A DNA stretch of 56,366 nt from Acidobacteriaceae bacterium (lineage in GTDB: Bacteria > Acidobacteriota > Terriglobia > Terriglobales > Acidobacteriaceae), in assembly GCA_025361625.1 (NCBI GenBank), contig JANYKL010000065.1:1-56366 (forward strand). Direction: 5' to 3'. The notes beneath the pieces are model-generated. The model worked only from the letters and a program-made list of their open reading frames with translations, ran no database searches and was not told the origin of the DNA. The translations under genes and the position numbers were made by a program. Positions within the stretch are counted from its first letter, which is position 1; every line of letters begins with the position of its first letter. Shown one piece after another: positions 17,489 through 27,108 of the stretch.

Positions 17489-18385
17489 TTGAACGACTAC
17501 CTGATATCTGTACTCCTCGGCATCGTCGAAGGCCTTACCGAATTTCTGCCGGTGAGTTCGACCGCTCACTTGCGAATTTCTGAAGCCTTGTTGCATGTCC
17601 CGCTGTCGAGCGGGTACTGGAAGATGTATTCGATCGTGATTCAGCTCGGGGCGATACTGACGCTGCCCGTCTATTTTCGCGCCCACATCGCGAAACTTGT
17701 CTCAACTTTCCCGCATGGCGAGAAGCGTGACTGCACCTATCTCACGCACCCGCTGAGCCTGGTCATGATCGCGTTCGTCGTTACTGCAATTCCCTCCTTT
17801 CTGCTGACTAAGATGATTGGCAAAAATCTGGAAAGCCTCTATGTAATGGGCGCGTCGCTATTGATTGGAGGCATCGTGATGTGGATCATCGACGCCATGA
17901 AAGCACCGTGGGAGTTGGCTGGGCCCGGGACTTCTGGCTCGCCAATTCATACCTGGAAGATGGACAATATTCATGGTGGTCAAGCGATTTGGATTGGCGC
18001 CTGCCAGATTCTCTCCGCAGTTTTCCCCGGAACATCACGCTCCATGTCGACGATCGCCGCAGGCCAAGTGTTAGGGATGTCGCGCGCCGCAGCGCTGGAG
18101 TTCTCGTTTTTTCTATCGATACCAACCATGGCAGTCGCCACTCTTTACACGTTGCTAAAGTCGCTTCGCGGCCACGACGAAAACCCCATTGGAGTTGGGG
18201 AGATCAGTTCGCATGAATGGGTGATCCTTGCCATTGGCTTCATCGTCTCTTTCATCGTCGCGTACGGAGCGGTGGCCTGGTTCATGGGATGGGTACGAAA
18301 GCGCGGCTTTGCTCCATTTGCGATTTATCGAATTGTGGTCGGTATTGTAGTGCTCGCGTGGGCGGCAGGAAAAATCGGTTCATAG
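17489..18385 (+). CDS. uppP: Undecaprenyl-diphosphatase
   Basis: The 298-residue polytopic membrane protein has both family motifs: the N-terminal GIVEGLTEFLPVSSTAHL (11-28) with the acidic and Ser/Thr active-site residues, and FPGTSRSMSTIA (179-190) with Arg184. It converts undecaprenyl diphosphate to the monophosphate, recycling the lipid carrier for peptidoglycan and polysaccharides and giving bacitracin tolerance. The start is a TTG at 17489, supported by GGAGAATTA just before it and by the motif lying close to the N-terminus. There is an insert of about 20 residues around 140-160 between membrane segments. Confidence 0.95.
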   Translation: MNDYLISVLLGIVEGLTEFLPVSSTAHLRISEALLHVPLSSGYWKMYSIVIQLGAILTLPVYFRAHIAKLVSTFPHGEKRDCTYLTHPLSLVMIAFVVTAIPSFLLTKMIGKNLESLYVMGASLLIGGIVMWIIDAMKAPWELAGPGTSGSPIHTWKMDNIHGGQAIWIGACQILSAVFPGTSRSMSTIAAGQVLGMSRAAALEFSFFLSIPTMAVATLYTLLKSLRGHDENPIGVGEISSHEWVILAIGFIVSFIVAYGAVAWFMGWVRKRGFAPFAIYRIVVGIVVLAWAAGKIGS

Positions 18386-18533
18386 AGGCTTTAAGCGTGC
18401 GTGAGAGCGGTTGCTCGACGTTTGACTCGATTAGTATCAAGACATTGCTCGGCGATCCGAATACGGTTGCAGGCGTGCTGACACGAGAACCCCATCCCCG
18501 AAAGCGACTCACGAACTACAATCTTAAAAAGCG

Positions 18534-20711
18534 ATGCCACCCATGACGAACTTAAATCACTCTAAATTCCGGAAAATTGTCTTTCTTATGAGTAATCTAA
18601 TTACAACCGCAGCCTTTGTCTCTACGAACCCGAAGCTCGCGGCGGCTGCCGACTTTGGCCCATCAAATCCTTTTTACGCGAGCAGCTCGCTTCCCTTCGA
18701 GGCGCCGCCTTTCGACAAAATAAAAGATGAGGACTATCAGCCCGCGATCGAAGCAGGCATGGCTCAACAGCAGGCCGAGATTCAGGCGATTGCCGACAAC
18801 CCAGAGCCTCCAACTTTCGAGAACACGATCGTCGCCATGGAAAAGAGCGGCCGGTTGTTTGATCGCGTAATGTCGGCTTTCTTCGGAGTCACGGGCGCTA
18901 ATACGAATGACGAATTACAAAAGATCAAGACGATCGAGGCTCCGAAGATTGCGGCTCACGGGGACTTCATCTTTCTAAACGCCAAGCTTTTCGCGCGTGT
19001 CTCCGCCATCTACAAGCAACGGGCCTCGCTAAAACTCAGCCCGGAAGCGTTGCGGCTCGTGGAGCACGATTACGATCAATTCGTGCATGCCGGAGCGAAC
19101 CTCTCCGAAATTGACAAGACTCAATTGAAGAAGCTGAACGAAGAAATTTCGACTCTTTCTAACACATTCAACACCAAGTTGCTCGATGCCACGAAGGCCG
19201 CCGCCTTCATTACGACGGACAAAGCCGCGCTCGCAGGACTTTCGGAGGCTAAAATTGCCGCCGCTGCACAGGATGCGAAAGACCGAAAGGTTGAGGGCTA
19301 CGTAATCTCCCTGCAAAACACCACGCAGCAGCCCGACCTGCAGTCGCTCACAAATCGCGAGACGCGTAAGGCGCTCTTCGAACATTCATGGAACCGCGCC
19401 GAACGCGGCGATGGCAACGACACTCGCGACACGATCGCGCGCCTTGCTCAACTTCGCGCCCAGAAGGCAAAGCTGCTGGGCTTCTCGAGTTTTGCGGCCT
19501 GGAAGCTCGAAGATCAGATGGCAAAGAAACCGGAAGCGGCCCTTAAATTTATGGATGCAATCGTCCCCGCAGCCACTGCAAAAGCAGCCCGCGAGGCCGC
19601 GGACAATCAGGCTGTAATTGACTCCCAAAAGGGCGGATTCAAGATCGAGGCTTACGATTGGCAGTTCTATTCGGAACAAGTTCGCAAGGCGCGATATGAC
19701 ATCGACGACGCGCAGGTAAAGCCATATTTCGAGATCGATAACGTTTTGCAAAATGGAGTCTTCTACGCAGCGAACCAGCTTTACGGGCTGACGTTCAAAG
19801 AGCGCCACGACATTCCGGTCTACCAACCTGATGTACGCGTTTTCGAGGTCTTCGACGCCGACGGCAAGCACCTCGCCCTCTTCTACGTTGATTACTTCAA
19901 GCGCGATAATAAGAATGGCGGCGCATGGATGTCCGATTTCGTTGGGCAATCGCGGCTTCTCAACAAAACTCCGGTGGTGATCAACGTAGCGAACCTGCCA
20001 AAACCGGCGGCGGGGGAGCCCGCGCTGATCACGTTCACCGACGTCGTCACCATGTTCCACGAGTTCGGGCACGCCTTGCACGGCATGTTCTCCGACGCCG
20101 AGTATCCGACGCTTGCCGGCACTTCAACGGCGCGGGACTTCGTCGAATTCCCTTCGCAGTTCAACGAGCATTGGGCTTTGTATCCTTCGACCTTCGCCCA
20201 CTACGCCCGGCACTATAAGACGGGAGTGCCCATGCCTGAAGCTCTCGCCGCGCGCATCCGCAAGGCCGATACCTTCAACAAGGGCTACTCCATGACCGAA
20301 CTGCTCGCCGCCGCCGAGCTCGATATGCAGTGGCATGCCTTGCCCGCCGATGCTCCGTTGCAGGATCCCGATGAATTCGAGCAGAAGGCGCTCACGAAAA
20401 CAAAATTGAACGTCAGCTATGTGCCTCCGCGATATCGCTCAAGCTATTTCAGCCACATTTTTGAGGGCGGCTACAGCGCTGGATACTACGCTTATCTCTG
20501 GACCGAGATGCTGGCTGACGACGCCTATCAGGGCTTCGTAGAGCAGGGCGGCCTGAGCCGGGCCAACGGAGATCGGTTCCGCAAGATGATCTTGTCTCGC
20601 GGCAATACTGAAGATCTGGCGAAAATGTATGAGAACTGGCGCGGCCACGCTCCAACCAGCAAGGCGATGCTGAAGAATCGCGGGCTTGTGGATGACGGGC
20701 AGTCGAAGTAG
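18534..20711 (+). CDS. dcp: Peptidyl-dipeptidase Dcp (M3 family), secreted
   Basis: The 725-residue M3 metallopeptidase carries the zinc motif HEFGH (509-513), with the third ligand expected in RDFVEFPSQFNEHW downstream. Length and the C-terminal alpha-helical domain (about 560-720) match Dcp rather than the shorter oligopeptidase F. It removes dipeptides from peptide C-termini. An N-terminal hydrophobic stretch (about 13-38) looks like a signal peptide, so a periplasmic site is likely. ATGs at 18534 and 18543 are both possible. A TACAAT hexamer sits 11 bp upstream of the first. Confidence 0.93.
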   Translation: MPPMTNLNHSKFRKIVFLMSNLITTAAFVSTNPKLAAAADFGPSNPFYASSSLPFEAPPFDKIKDEDYQPAIEAGMAQQQAEIQAIADNPEPPTFENTIVAMEKSGRLFDRVMSAFFGVTGANTNDELQKIKTIEAPKIAAHGDFIFLNAKLFARVSAIYKQRASLKLSPEALRLVEHDYDQFVHAGANLSEIDKTQLKKLNEEISTLSNTFNTKLLDATKAAAFITTDKAALAGLSEAKIAAAAQDAKDRKVEGYVISLQNTTQQPDLQSLTNRETRKALFEHSWNRAERGDGNDTRDTIARLAQLRAQKAKLLGFSSFAAWKLEDQMAKKPEAALKFMDAIVPAATAKAAREAADNQAVIDSQKGGFKIEAYDWQFYSEQVRKARYDIDDAQVKPYFEIDNVLQNGVFYAANQLYGLTFKERHDIPVYQPDVRVFEVFDADGKHLALFYVDYFKRDNKNGGAWMSDFVGQSRLLNKTPVVINVANLPKPAAGEPALITFTDVVTMFHEFGHALHGMFSDAEYPTLAGTSTARDFVEFPSQFNEHWALYPSTFAHYARHYKTGVPMPEALAARIRKADTFNKGYSMTELLAAAELDMQWHALPADAPLQDPDEFEQKALTKTKLNVSYVPPRYRSSYFSHIFEGGYSAGYYAYLWTEMLADDAYQGFVEQGGLSRANGDRFRKMILSRGNTEDLAKMYENWRGHAPTSKAMLKNRGLVDDGQSK

Positions 20712-20796
20712 GCATTGACCCTAGTTCGGACTTACGCCCTGCTCGACTCTTTGGTAACTGGAGCCAAAATTCCTCCTGCGAGAAAATGAGTCTTCC

Positions 20797-21513
20797 ATGG
20801 AATCTGGGAAGATATCGCAGACTCGCGCCCAATCGACCTCGTTTTACGGACGCTGCCGTAATCGGTTCGCTCGGACATCGTTCACTACCCGCATCCTGTT
20901 GGGGCTGTTCGGCCTCGCTGCACTCATGATGGGCCTGCACACCGCTCTCGCCCCTAAGAATTCGAGTCTACATATCACGGTGCAGCACAGCTTTCGCAGT
21001 GCGAATATTTCGGTTTGGGTAGATGGTAATTTGGCCTACTCCGGCACGCTTTCAGGGTTGGCTAAAAAGAAATTTGGATTGATCGCAGGCTCGCTCCAAG
21101 GAAGTTTATCGGAGAGCGTGCCGGTGACTGCGGGCATCCACCAGGTCCGGGTGCGAGTTGAGACCGATAGCGGCTCGACTCAGCAAAGCTCGATCGACGG
21201 CGAGTTTGCCGCCAACAGTGAGCGGAAGCTTTCTATCTCCGCCCGACCGGGCAACGTTGCGTTGGCGTGGCAAGGGGTGAGCACTGTAGCGCCGTCAGTT
21301 CCCGATTCGAGCAGTTGGCTCGCGCGCTATGCGAGTACTTTGGCGCTTACGATTGGTGGATCAATCGTTTCGGCACTGACGGGCTTCGCTTTACGGGAAT
21401 TGCCCGCTCACTTTCAACCGAGGCGCCAAGAGCAAAAGGAAAAGATCGAAGTGAAAGATTTCGAAGTGAAGGATCTCGAAGTGAAAGTTCAGTCCACGGC
21501 CGCCGGCCAATAG
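20797..21513 (+). CDS. Bitopic membrane protein with EVKD-repeat tail, unknown function
   Basis: This 238-residue protein has two membrane helices (about 32-50 and 178-198) flanking a 125-residue domain with beta-rich sequence (HITVQHSFRSANISVWVDG, later HQVRVRVETD) that should lie in the periplasm. The C-terminus is a charged cytoplasmic tail with a five-residue repeat, KIEVKDFEVKDLEVKVQ (216-232), encoded by near-identical codons. I do not recognise a family; the beta-rich part is reminiscent of PEGA-like or carbohydrate-binding folds but this is weak. It is downstream of dcp by about 85 bp and could be co-transcribed. Confidence 0.6.
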   Translation: MESGKISQTRAQSTSFYGRCRNRFARTSFTTRILLGLFGLAALMMGLHTALAPKNSSLHITVQHSFRSANISVWVDGNLAYSGTLSGLAKKKFGLIAGSLQGSLSESVPVTAGIHQVRVRVETDSGSTQQSSIDGEFAANSERKLSISARPGNVALAWQGVSTVAPSVPDSSSWLARYASTLALTIGGSIVSALTGFALRELPAHFQPRRQEQKEKIEVKDFEVKDLEVKVQSTAAGQ

Positions 21514-21556
21514 AAGATTCCTTATCAGCCGGCAGCCAGTGAAGAGACGTGCTTGC

Positions 21557-22000
21557 CTAGACTTTTGTCATGGTGAAAGTGCCGTTGGCCGCGCAGTTTG
21601 TTGTGCCTGTTACCGTCCACGTTCCACTGATTGTGTTTCCGTTCACTTTTCCGGTGAGGGTCAGTGTGTCGTTTGAAGAGCCGCCGGAGGCTATGGCCAA
21701 CTGAAAGCTTCCGGTCACGCTGCCGTTGAAGTTGCCGCTCAAGACAAATGATGCCGTCTCAGTAGCTGCGCTGAAAGAGCACGAGTTGGTCGTAAAATTG
21801 AGGTTGCTGACAGTCACTGCCGAGCCGTTGCCGGTTGCGGCCAGGTTGGTAGTAAAAGCAAAGACTGGAATGCCGTTCGCATCCTGCAGGGCGGCGGTCC
21901 AATTGCCGTTCACGTTCCCGCCATTCTGGCTGCTCGAACCGCAGCCCACCAAGGCCATCCCCGCCACCAGTAACATCGCTATCGCAAACTTTCTTGTCAT
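21557..22000 (-). CDS. Outer-membrane or periplasmic lipoprotein, unknown function
   Basis: This 147-residue protein has a lipoprotein signal ending in the lipobox LVGC (Cys20). A Gly/Ser/Asn linker and a Thr/Asn/Ser-rich beta-strand domain (GNWTAALQD, GTWTVTGTTNCAANGTFTM) follow. The pattern resembles lipocalin-like lipoproteins common in Acidobacteriota. Two further cysteines near residues 74 and 138 may pair. A good Shine-Dalgarno AGGAG precedes the ATG. It is a single-gene unit. Ligand or role cannot be inferred. Confidence 0.7.
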   Translation of the reverse strand: MTRKFAIAMLLVAGMALVGCGSSSQNGGNVNGNWTAALQDANGIPVFAFTTNLAATGNGSAVTVSNLNFTTNSCSFSAATETASFVLSGNFNGSVTGSFQLAIASGGSSNDTLTLTGKVNGNTISGTWTVTGTTNCAANGTFTMTKV

Positions 22001-22370
22001 TCAATTTCTCCTAAAAAATCTTTTTTCGGGGGAAGGCGCTTCGTCTGACCTACCTCCAATTCCAGCCGTTTCAATTTTCCTCAGGTCAGATGCCGGTGTT
22101 GCGGCTTATGGATGGCGTGCCTGGTCGTCGGCGATTACCTAGGGAGAATCCTGAGCCTTTAGAACACCAGCAAACGGCAAATGTTCCGGGCCTAAGGCGA
22201 TTTCTCTCAATCGCTTGTGAGCGGTGGTTAGATTGTGTTTGGAGCAAAGGTATCCAGATCGCTACCCCTTATACTTTCGAAGATTGTGCGAGTTCGATCT
22301 TCTTGTCATAATCAAGTGGCTCTGGCCTCGTTACGGTTTCGCCTTCGGGGGCGTTCCCGTCGCTGCCTAA
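22001..22370. other. Intergenic region upstream of ftsK and the lipoprotein
   Basis: A 370-bp divergent gap. It holds an inverted repeat TCTGACC/GGTCAGA about 40-90 bp upstream of the lipoprotein start and a longer imperfect hairpin at 22156-22197. In the hairpin, GAACA pairs with TGTTC and CCTTTAG pairs imperfectly with CTAAGG. These could be operator or RNA elements. No convincing reading frame or tRNA was seen. Confidence 0.4.
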
Positions 22371-24803
22371 ATGACAATTTTTACGAAAGTCTTCGCACCT
22401 ACCCGCAACCGGCGTCTGAACGAGCTTGTCGGGTTTCTGGTCGGCATTTCCGCGCTCCTCCTTTTTCTTGCACTCTGTTCCTATTCACCGCTTGATCCTT
22501 CGTTTAATAGCGCGTCCGTTTTGGACGCCTCTCATGCCGCGCGCAACTGGGTGGGTATAGTCGGAGCTTACCTTTCGGACGTCATTTTGCAATTCTGGGG
22601 AGCGGGCTCCTTTCTCTTACCCGTTTTCATGGGATTGCTAGCCCTCCGTTGGTTTCGTTCGCGCCCAGTGCAAAATCCGATCGCCAAAACGCTAGGCGGA
22701 GTTTGGCTTTTAGTCTTTTTGCCCGCGCTGCTCGCGCTATTGCCTGCTCACATTCTTTGGATGGGCACGATTCCGATTGAGGGTCTGGCTGGCCGCATTG
22801 TCGGCGACTTCCTGATCCGGTACCTGAATGTCGCAGGCGCCTACATCGTCTGCACTACCGTCCTGGCCGTCGCTCTTTATTTCACGACGGCGTTTTCGTT
22901 CTCCGCCATTCAGGTCTGGGCGCCCACGCGCTTTGCTTTTGTCATTGCGTTAAGAGATCGCTGGAAAGACTGGCAGAAAGAGCGAGAGCGTAAGCGCCAA
23001 CAGAAGGAACTCGACAAACGGCGTGCCGTCCGGCCGCAAGTGACCGCGCAACTCGTCCCCGGGCGTGCTGCTGCAGCGCGTGCCGAAAATTCGAAATTTG
23101 AGGACGAAGCAAGGCGACGGGAGGTTCCTGGCCGTGAAGCGGAGCTACGCGAGGTTGTCGATTCAAAGGAGCCCGCCAAGCGTACGGGCATCGAGCGCAT
23201 GATGGTCGAGGAGCCGGAAGCCTCGCCTGCCGCCCCGCTCTCCGTACCGCTCGACATTGAAGTCACCGAGCGTGCCGATAGTGAGATCAAGGCGAAGACG
23301 ACGCTTCCGAAAATTGCAGGCAGTTACAAACTTCCGCCATCGAGCTTGCTCCATCGACCTGACGAGCAGCAATCCATTAATGAAGAAGAACTGAAGGTGG
23401 TCGCTCAAGTTCTGACCGCAAAATACGCGGAGTTCGACGTGCACGGCACGGTAACCCAGATTAATCCCGGGCCAGTTGTGACCACGTTTGAATTCAAGCC
23501 AGAGGCTGGGATCAAGTACAGCCGCATCATCGGCCTCACTGACGACCTTTGCCTGGCTTTACGCGCGGAAAGCATTCTCGTAGAACGTATGCCTGGCAAG
23601 AGCACGGTCGGCATTCAGGTGCCGAACCGCGAGCGGGAGATTATCTGGCTGCGCGAGAACATCGAGTCGCAGGAATTTCTGGGTACGAAGTCGAAGCTCA
23701 CGATCGCGATGGGCAAAGACATCAATGGGCGCATCGCGGCCGCCGATCTGGCGAGCATGCCACACTTACTGATTGCGGGATCGACGGGGACGGGCAAGAG
23801 CGTGGCCGTCAACTCCATGATTATGTCGATTCTTTACAAGTCGACGCCGGACGAAGTGCGACTTGTGCTGGTCGATCCAAAGCGTCTCGAACTCGGAAAC
23901 TACGAAGGCGTCCCTCATCTATATACCCCAATCATCACTGAGCCTAAGTTGGCAGCCAACGCGCTACGGAATGCGGTGCGTGAGATGGAGCGTCGCCTGA
24001 AATTGCTGGCCGCCAAAGGCGTGCGAAATATCGATAGCTACAATCGCCTGTTCGACGATACGCCAAGTCTCTTCACCGAGCAGGCGGAGAATCCGGAAGA
24101 CGGTCCGCTACCGAAGATCGTGATTATCATCGACGAATTGGCCGACTTGATGATGCTCGATGGCAACAACGTCGAAGAGTCGATCACGCGACTGGCGCAA
24201 ATGGCGCGCGCCGTCGGCATTCACCTCGTTCTCGCTACGCAGCGTCCGTCGGTTGATGTCATCACCGGCTTGATCAAAGCTAACTTTCCAGCTCGAGTCT
24301 CATTCCGCGTGGCGTCAAAAGTAGACTCCCGCACGATTCTTGACGCCAACGGCGCCGAGTGTCTCTTAGGTCGCGGCGACATGCTTTATCTGCCGGCCGG
24401 ATCGGCACGGGTTCACCGGCTACACGCTCCTTATGTGACAGAGAAAGAAATCGCGGCAGTTGTTGAATTCTGGAAGGCGCAGGGCAAGGCGCAATATCAG
24501 GAGAAGTTTCTCGAGGTGCCAAAAGAAGACCGCGACGCCGCCGGTGGTGGAGGCGAATCCGGAGAGGTTTCCGCCGATGACAACGATCCACTCTTCAACG
24601 ACGCGGTGCGGCTGGTTCTGGAATTCGGCAAGGCCTCAACTTCGCTGCTGCAGCGCCGTTTGCGAATCGGCTACGGTCGTGCCGCCCACCTGATCGACCT
24701 TATGGAGCGCGATGGAATCGTAGGCGCCCCCGATGGTCCGAAACCCCGCGAGATATTGAAGCGGCCGGATTGGATTTCAGAAATCGAAGAGTCAATGCGA
24801 TAG
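22371..24803 (+). CDS. ftsK: DNA translocase FtsK/SpoIIIE
   Basis: The 810-residue protein has four N-terminal membrane segments (about 20-38, 60-92, 110-130, 150-175), a charged coiled linker (195-310), and the motor. Within the motor are the alpha domain (335-440), Walker A GSTGTGKS (470-477), Walker B VIIIDEL (584-590), and [14 protein letters not shown]-terminal winged-helix gamma domain (about 738-800) reads KOPS-type sequences. It pumps chromosomal DNA through the closing septum and activates Xer recombination. The linker is short compared with E. coli FtsK and near SpoIIIE length. It is 40 bp upstream of yjbQ. Confidence 0.97.
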   Translation: MTIFTKVFAPTRNRRLNELVGFLVGISALLLFLALCSYSPLDPSFNSASVLDASHAARNWVGIVGAYLSDVILQFWGAGSFLLPVFMGLLALRWFRSRPVQNPIAKTLGGVWLLVFLPALLALLPAHILWMGTIPIEGLAGRIVGDFLIRYLNVAGAYIVCTTVLAVALYFTTAFSFSAIQVWAPTRFAFVIALRDRWKDWQKERERKRQQKELDKRRAVRPQVTAQLVPGRAAAARAENSKFEDEARRREVPGREAELREVVDSKEPAKRTGIERMMVEEPEASPAAPLSVPLDIEVTERADSEIKAKTTLPKIAGSYKLPPSSLLHRPDEQQSINEEELKVVAQVLTAKYAEFDVHGTVTQINPGPVVTTFEFKPEAGIKYSRIIGLTDDLCLALRAESILVERMPGKSTVGIQVPNREREIIWLRENIESQEFLGTKSKLTIAMGKDINGRIAAADLASMPHLLIAGSTGTGKSVAVNSMIMSILYKSTPDEVRLVLVDPKRLELGNYEGVPHLYTPIITEPKLAANALRNAVREMERRLKLLAAKGVRNIDSYNRLFDDTPSLFTEQAENPEDGPLPKIVIIIDELADLMMLDGNNVEESITRLAQMARAVGIHLVLATQRPSVDVITGLIKANFPARVSFRVASKVDSRTILDANGAECLLGRGDMLYLPAGSARVHRLHAPYVTEKEIAAVVEFWKAQGKAQYQEKFLEVPKEDRDAAGGGGESGEVSADDNDPLFNDAVRLVLEFGKASTSLLQRRLRIGYGRAAHLIDLMERDGIVGAPDGPKPREILKRPDWISEIEESMR

Positions 24804-24843
24804 TGCGGAGCGGACAGAGTTCTCTGCCCTGCACGAGGATGAA

Positions 24844-25257
24844 ATGAAGTTTCACACCGAGTACATCACGCTCCACACGAAAACTAAGCGCGCGTACGTT
24901 CACATCACGCCGCAGGTCCAGTCTGCGCTGAAGACATCCGCGATTAAGGATGGAATGATTCTCGTCTCCGCCATGCACATTACGGCAGGCGTTTATGTGA
25001 ACGATAACGAGAGCGGACTGATCAAAGATATCGATCAATGGCTGGAGACGCTTGCCCCGTTCCGACAGGATTACAAGCATCATCAGACCGGAGAAGATAA
25101 CGGAGATGCACACTTAAAGGCGCTGATCATTCATCACGAGGTTATCGTCCCGGTAACGAACGGCAAACTTGATTTCGGCACCTGGCAGCAAATTTTCTAT
25201 GCGGAATTTGACGGCCAACGCGACAAGCGCGTGCTTATAAAAGTAATGGGTGAGTGA
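24844..25257 (+). CDS. yjbQ: YjbQ family protein (secondary thiamine-phosphate synthase)
   Basis: The 137-residue single-domain UPF0047/YjbQ protein shows the diagnostic blocks [35 protein letters not shown] and [19 protein letters not shown]. The conserved His and Glu/Asp residues form a metal site. YjbQ proteins have weak thiamine-phosphate synthase activity, but their main role is unsettled. GAGGATGAA before the ATG is a good ribosome-binding site. A short imperfect hairpin (24812-24829) separates it from ftsK, with which it may be co-transcribed. Confidence 0.93.
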   Translation: MKFHTEYITLHTKTKRAYVHITPQVQSALKTSAIKDGMILVSAMHITAGVYVNDNESGLIKDIDQWLETLAPFRQDYKHHQTGEDNGDAHLKALIIHHEVIVPVTNGKLDFGTWQQIFYAEFDGQRDKRVLIKVMGE

Positions 25258-25332
25258 CGCGTAGAATTTTTGCGGAATGAAAGCATGGAACGTCGCAGCT
25301 AATAACACAACACTACACAGAGGACTGATCTT

Positions 25333-25875
25333 ATGAGCGAAGAATTAGGTGAATTGCAGGAACATGCTGAACACGGCAGAGAGCATCGCGAACTCGCCCC
25401 CGTGAGCCTGACCATGGCGGTGCTCGCGGTACTTGTAGCTGTCGTTTCGCTGCTCGGGCACCGCACGCACACTGAAGAGATCATCCTGCAAAATAAAGTT
25501 ACCGATCAGTGGGGCTACTACCAGGCAAAAAATATTCGCCGACACAATGACGAACTATTTGCTGACCTGACCGGAGTGATCGCCACGAAAGACGCGGAAT
25601 CCGCGGCCAAGCTCAAAGAAAAATATACGGCGGAAGCGGATCGTTACAAGGAAGATCAAAAAGAACTGGACGCCAAGGCGCGTGAACTTGAAAAAGAGGG
25701 AGAGGAAACCAGGCATCGAGCAGACCGTTTCGACCTCGCCGAAGTATTTTTGGAAATTGCTCTCGTCATCAGCTCCATCACATTGCTTTCTGGCCGCCGG
25801 CTCTTCTGGCATCTTGGACTAGTGGTCGCAGCGGCGGGCATACTAATTACTGCCTCCGTCTGGCTGATGCACTAA
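25333..25875 (+). CDS. DUF4337-like membrane protein
   Basis: The 180-residue protein has a soluble acidic/His N-tail, one membrane helix (about 25-42) followed by THTEEIILQNKVTDQWGYYQ, an alpha-helical coiled coil (about 95-130, Lys/Glu-rich), and two closely spaced membrane helices (138-153 and 159-177). This matches DUF4337, a family of unknown function found in many environmental bacteria. A good Shine-Dalgarno sequence (AGAGGA) precedes the ATG. It follows yjbQ by 75 bp on the same strand. Confidence 0.8.
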   Translation: MSEELGELQEHAEHGREHRELAPVSLTMAVLAVLVAVVSLLGHRTHTEEIILQNKVTDQWGYYQAKNIRRHNDELFADLTGVIATKDAESAAKLKEKYTAEADRYKEDQKELDAKARELEKEGEETRHRADRFDLAEVFLEIALVISSITLLSGRRLFWHLGLVVAAAGILITASVWLMH

Positions 25876-26173
25876 TCGGTCGATAAATTATTGATACTTG
25901 TGTTGGTTGGACCAGAAGAGCAGCCTGAATATATCCGAAGGGCTTGATTAGTACCCCACAGACCGTAGCGGAGCCGTTGTGACGGCCCGCCGTCGCTCGC
26001 GACTAACCTCCGGCGTGTGCCATTTTGGACTTGCCTCCAATCTTGTGCAACTCATAGCAACTGCATAATAAAGCACCTTACTTTGCGACGATGGCGTTGG
26101 TCCCTCACATGCACTGGTTATCGAATCTCTGATAGTCAGCTCGTAAAAAAAGAGAAGACTGGACGACCAGCTC
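25876..26173. other. Intergenic spacer before two small Cys-rich genes
   Basis: This is a 298-bp stretch with no recognisable gene, tRNA or strong hairpin. A minus-strand frame through it has no family resemblance and no ribosome-binding site. The promoter for the next plus-strand pair should lie here. Confidence 0.4.
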
Positions 26174-26446
26174 ATGCTTCACAAATGCGCCAACCCTGTT
26201 TGTTACGTCCCCTTCCGATCGATGCACGAAGGCAAGCTGTTTCTGGCCGAAACTTTTCCTCCCGACAATAAGGAAGCATTTACTGCTCCTCGACGAAAGC
26301 TTCGTCACCGCGAGCATTTTTGGCTTTGCGACGCCTGCGCGGCTCATTTCACGCTGCGCCTCGATACCGCGCTGCGATTGATCACGGTACCTCTTGAAAA
26401 GCGCACGCCCGCTTCGTTTCTCAAACGCGCAGCGGCGCTCAATTAA
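26174..26446 (+). CDS. Small zinc-ribbon-like protein, unknown function
   Basis: The 90-residue protein has two Cys pairs, C5-x4-C10 (MLHKCANPVC) and C52-x2-C55 (WLCDAC), with His58 nearby. This is the usual arrangement of a small zinc-binding knuckle. The remainder is basic. Proteins with this start recur in soil Acidobacteriota from memory, but no role is known. It is 22 bp upstream of another Cys-rich small gene and probably forms a two-gene unit with it. A DNA-, RNA- or protein-binding role is possible but not shown. Confidence 0.6.
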   Translation: MLHKCANPVCYVPFRSMHEGKLFLAETFPPDNKEAFTAPRRKLRHREHFWLCDACAAHFTLRLDTALRLITVPLEKRTPASFLKRAAALN

Positions 26447-26468
26447 TCAAAACGAGATCTCGATAACT

Positions 26469-26957
26469 ATGGATTACGCAACGCTAAAGCGCTCATGCTG
26501 TTCTGTCTGCGGACTCGACACGCTCCGTCATAAAGGATGGTATGTCGTAGTAGAAAACCGGTGGTTGGATCGTTTAAAGATCCTCTCCTGGCATCCAGCC
26601 CTGGCCTCACAGCCAAATATGCAGAGTGTGTGTTGCCGGCTGCATTTGAAGACCATCATCGCGCATTGGCTGACGCAAGCCAGTCTGCGTGTGGCGCCAA
26701 ATTACGCCAGTCCGCCGCCCATCGGCAGCGACGCAACGATGATGGAGCCTGATCTCGGCCCCGACGCAGTCGGTCGGCTCGTCGGCGAACTAGCGGTTCA
26801 CCGCGAGAGTTTTTCCCGGGTCTGGTCAGGTTCGCCAGCGGCCCTGGAATGTATTTTGGACGCGCTTTTAACCATCGGAGCTGAGAATAAACCTCAAGCC
26901 TTGGAGTTTCGGCTCTTCGACCCACCTGAGTCCTCGCACGGACTTTCACTCCAATAA
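26469..26957 (+). CDS. Cys-rich small protein, unknown function
   Basis: This 162-residue protein has two cysteine clusters, C10-C11-x2-C14 (KRSCCSVC) and C55-C56-x2-H59 (SVCCRLHL), suggesting one metal site. The rest is helical with no further motif. The ATG at 26469 is chosen because it gives a start just before the first cluster; an in-frame TTG further upstream overlaps the previous gene. It follows the small zinc-ribbon gene by 22 bp. No family recognised. Confidence 0.55.
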   Translation: MDYATLKRSCCSVCGLDTLRHKGWYVVVENRWLDRLKILSWHPALASQPNMQSVCCRLHLKTIIAHWLTQASLRVAPNYASPPPIGSDATMMEPDLGPDAVGRLVGELAVHRESFSRVWSGSPAALECILDALLTIGAENKPQALEFRLFDPPESSHGLSLQ

Positions 26958-27082
26958 AGCGCTGGCAGAAGTCTAACTCTGTCAGCGCTCTCTCCACACT
27001 TTCCAGTCCTTTTCCCGGGCATTGTCAGTGGCCTCGGCCGGCTTCGAGGGCCGGAGTCCGGCGCTTGCCCAGGTTTGGAATG

Positions 27083-27108
27083 ATATGATTTGCGCCAAAT
27101 ATGATTTG
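27083..27108 (+). repeat. 10-bp direct repeat spanning the CocE promoter and start
   Basis: ATATGATTTG occurs at 27083-27092 and again at 27099-27108, 16 bp apart. The second copy contains the start codon of the CocE-family gene and the first contains TATGAT, which could serve as a -10 element. This appears to be another micro-duplication. Confidence 0.6.
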
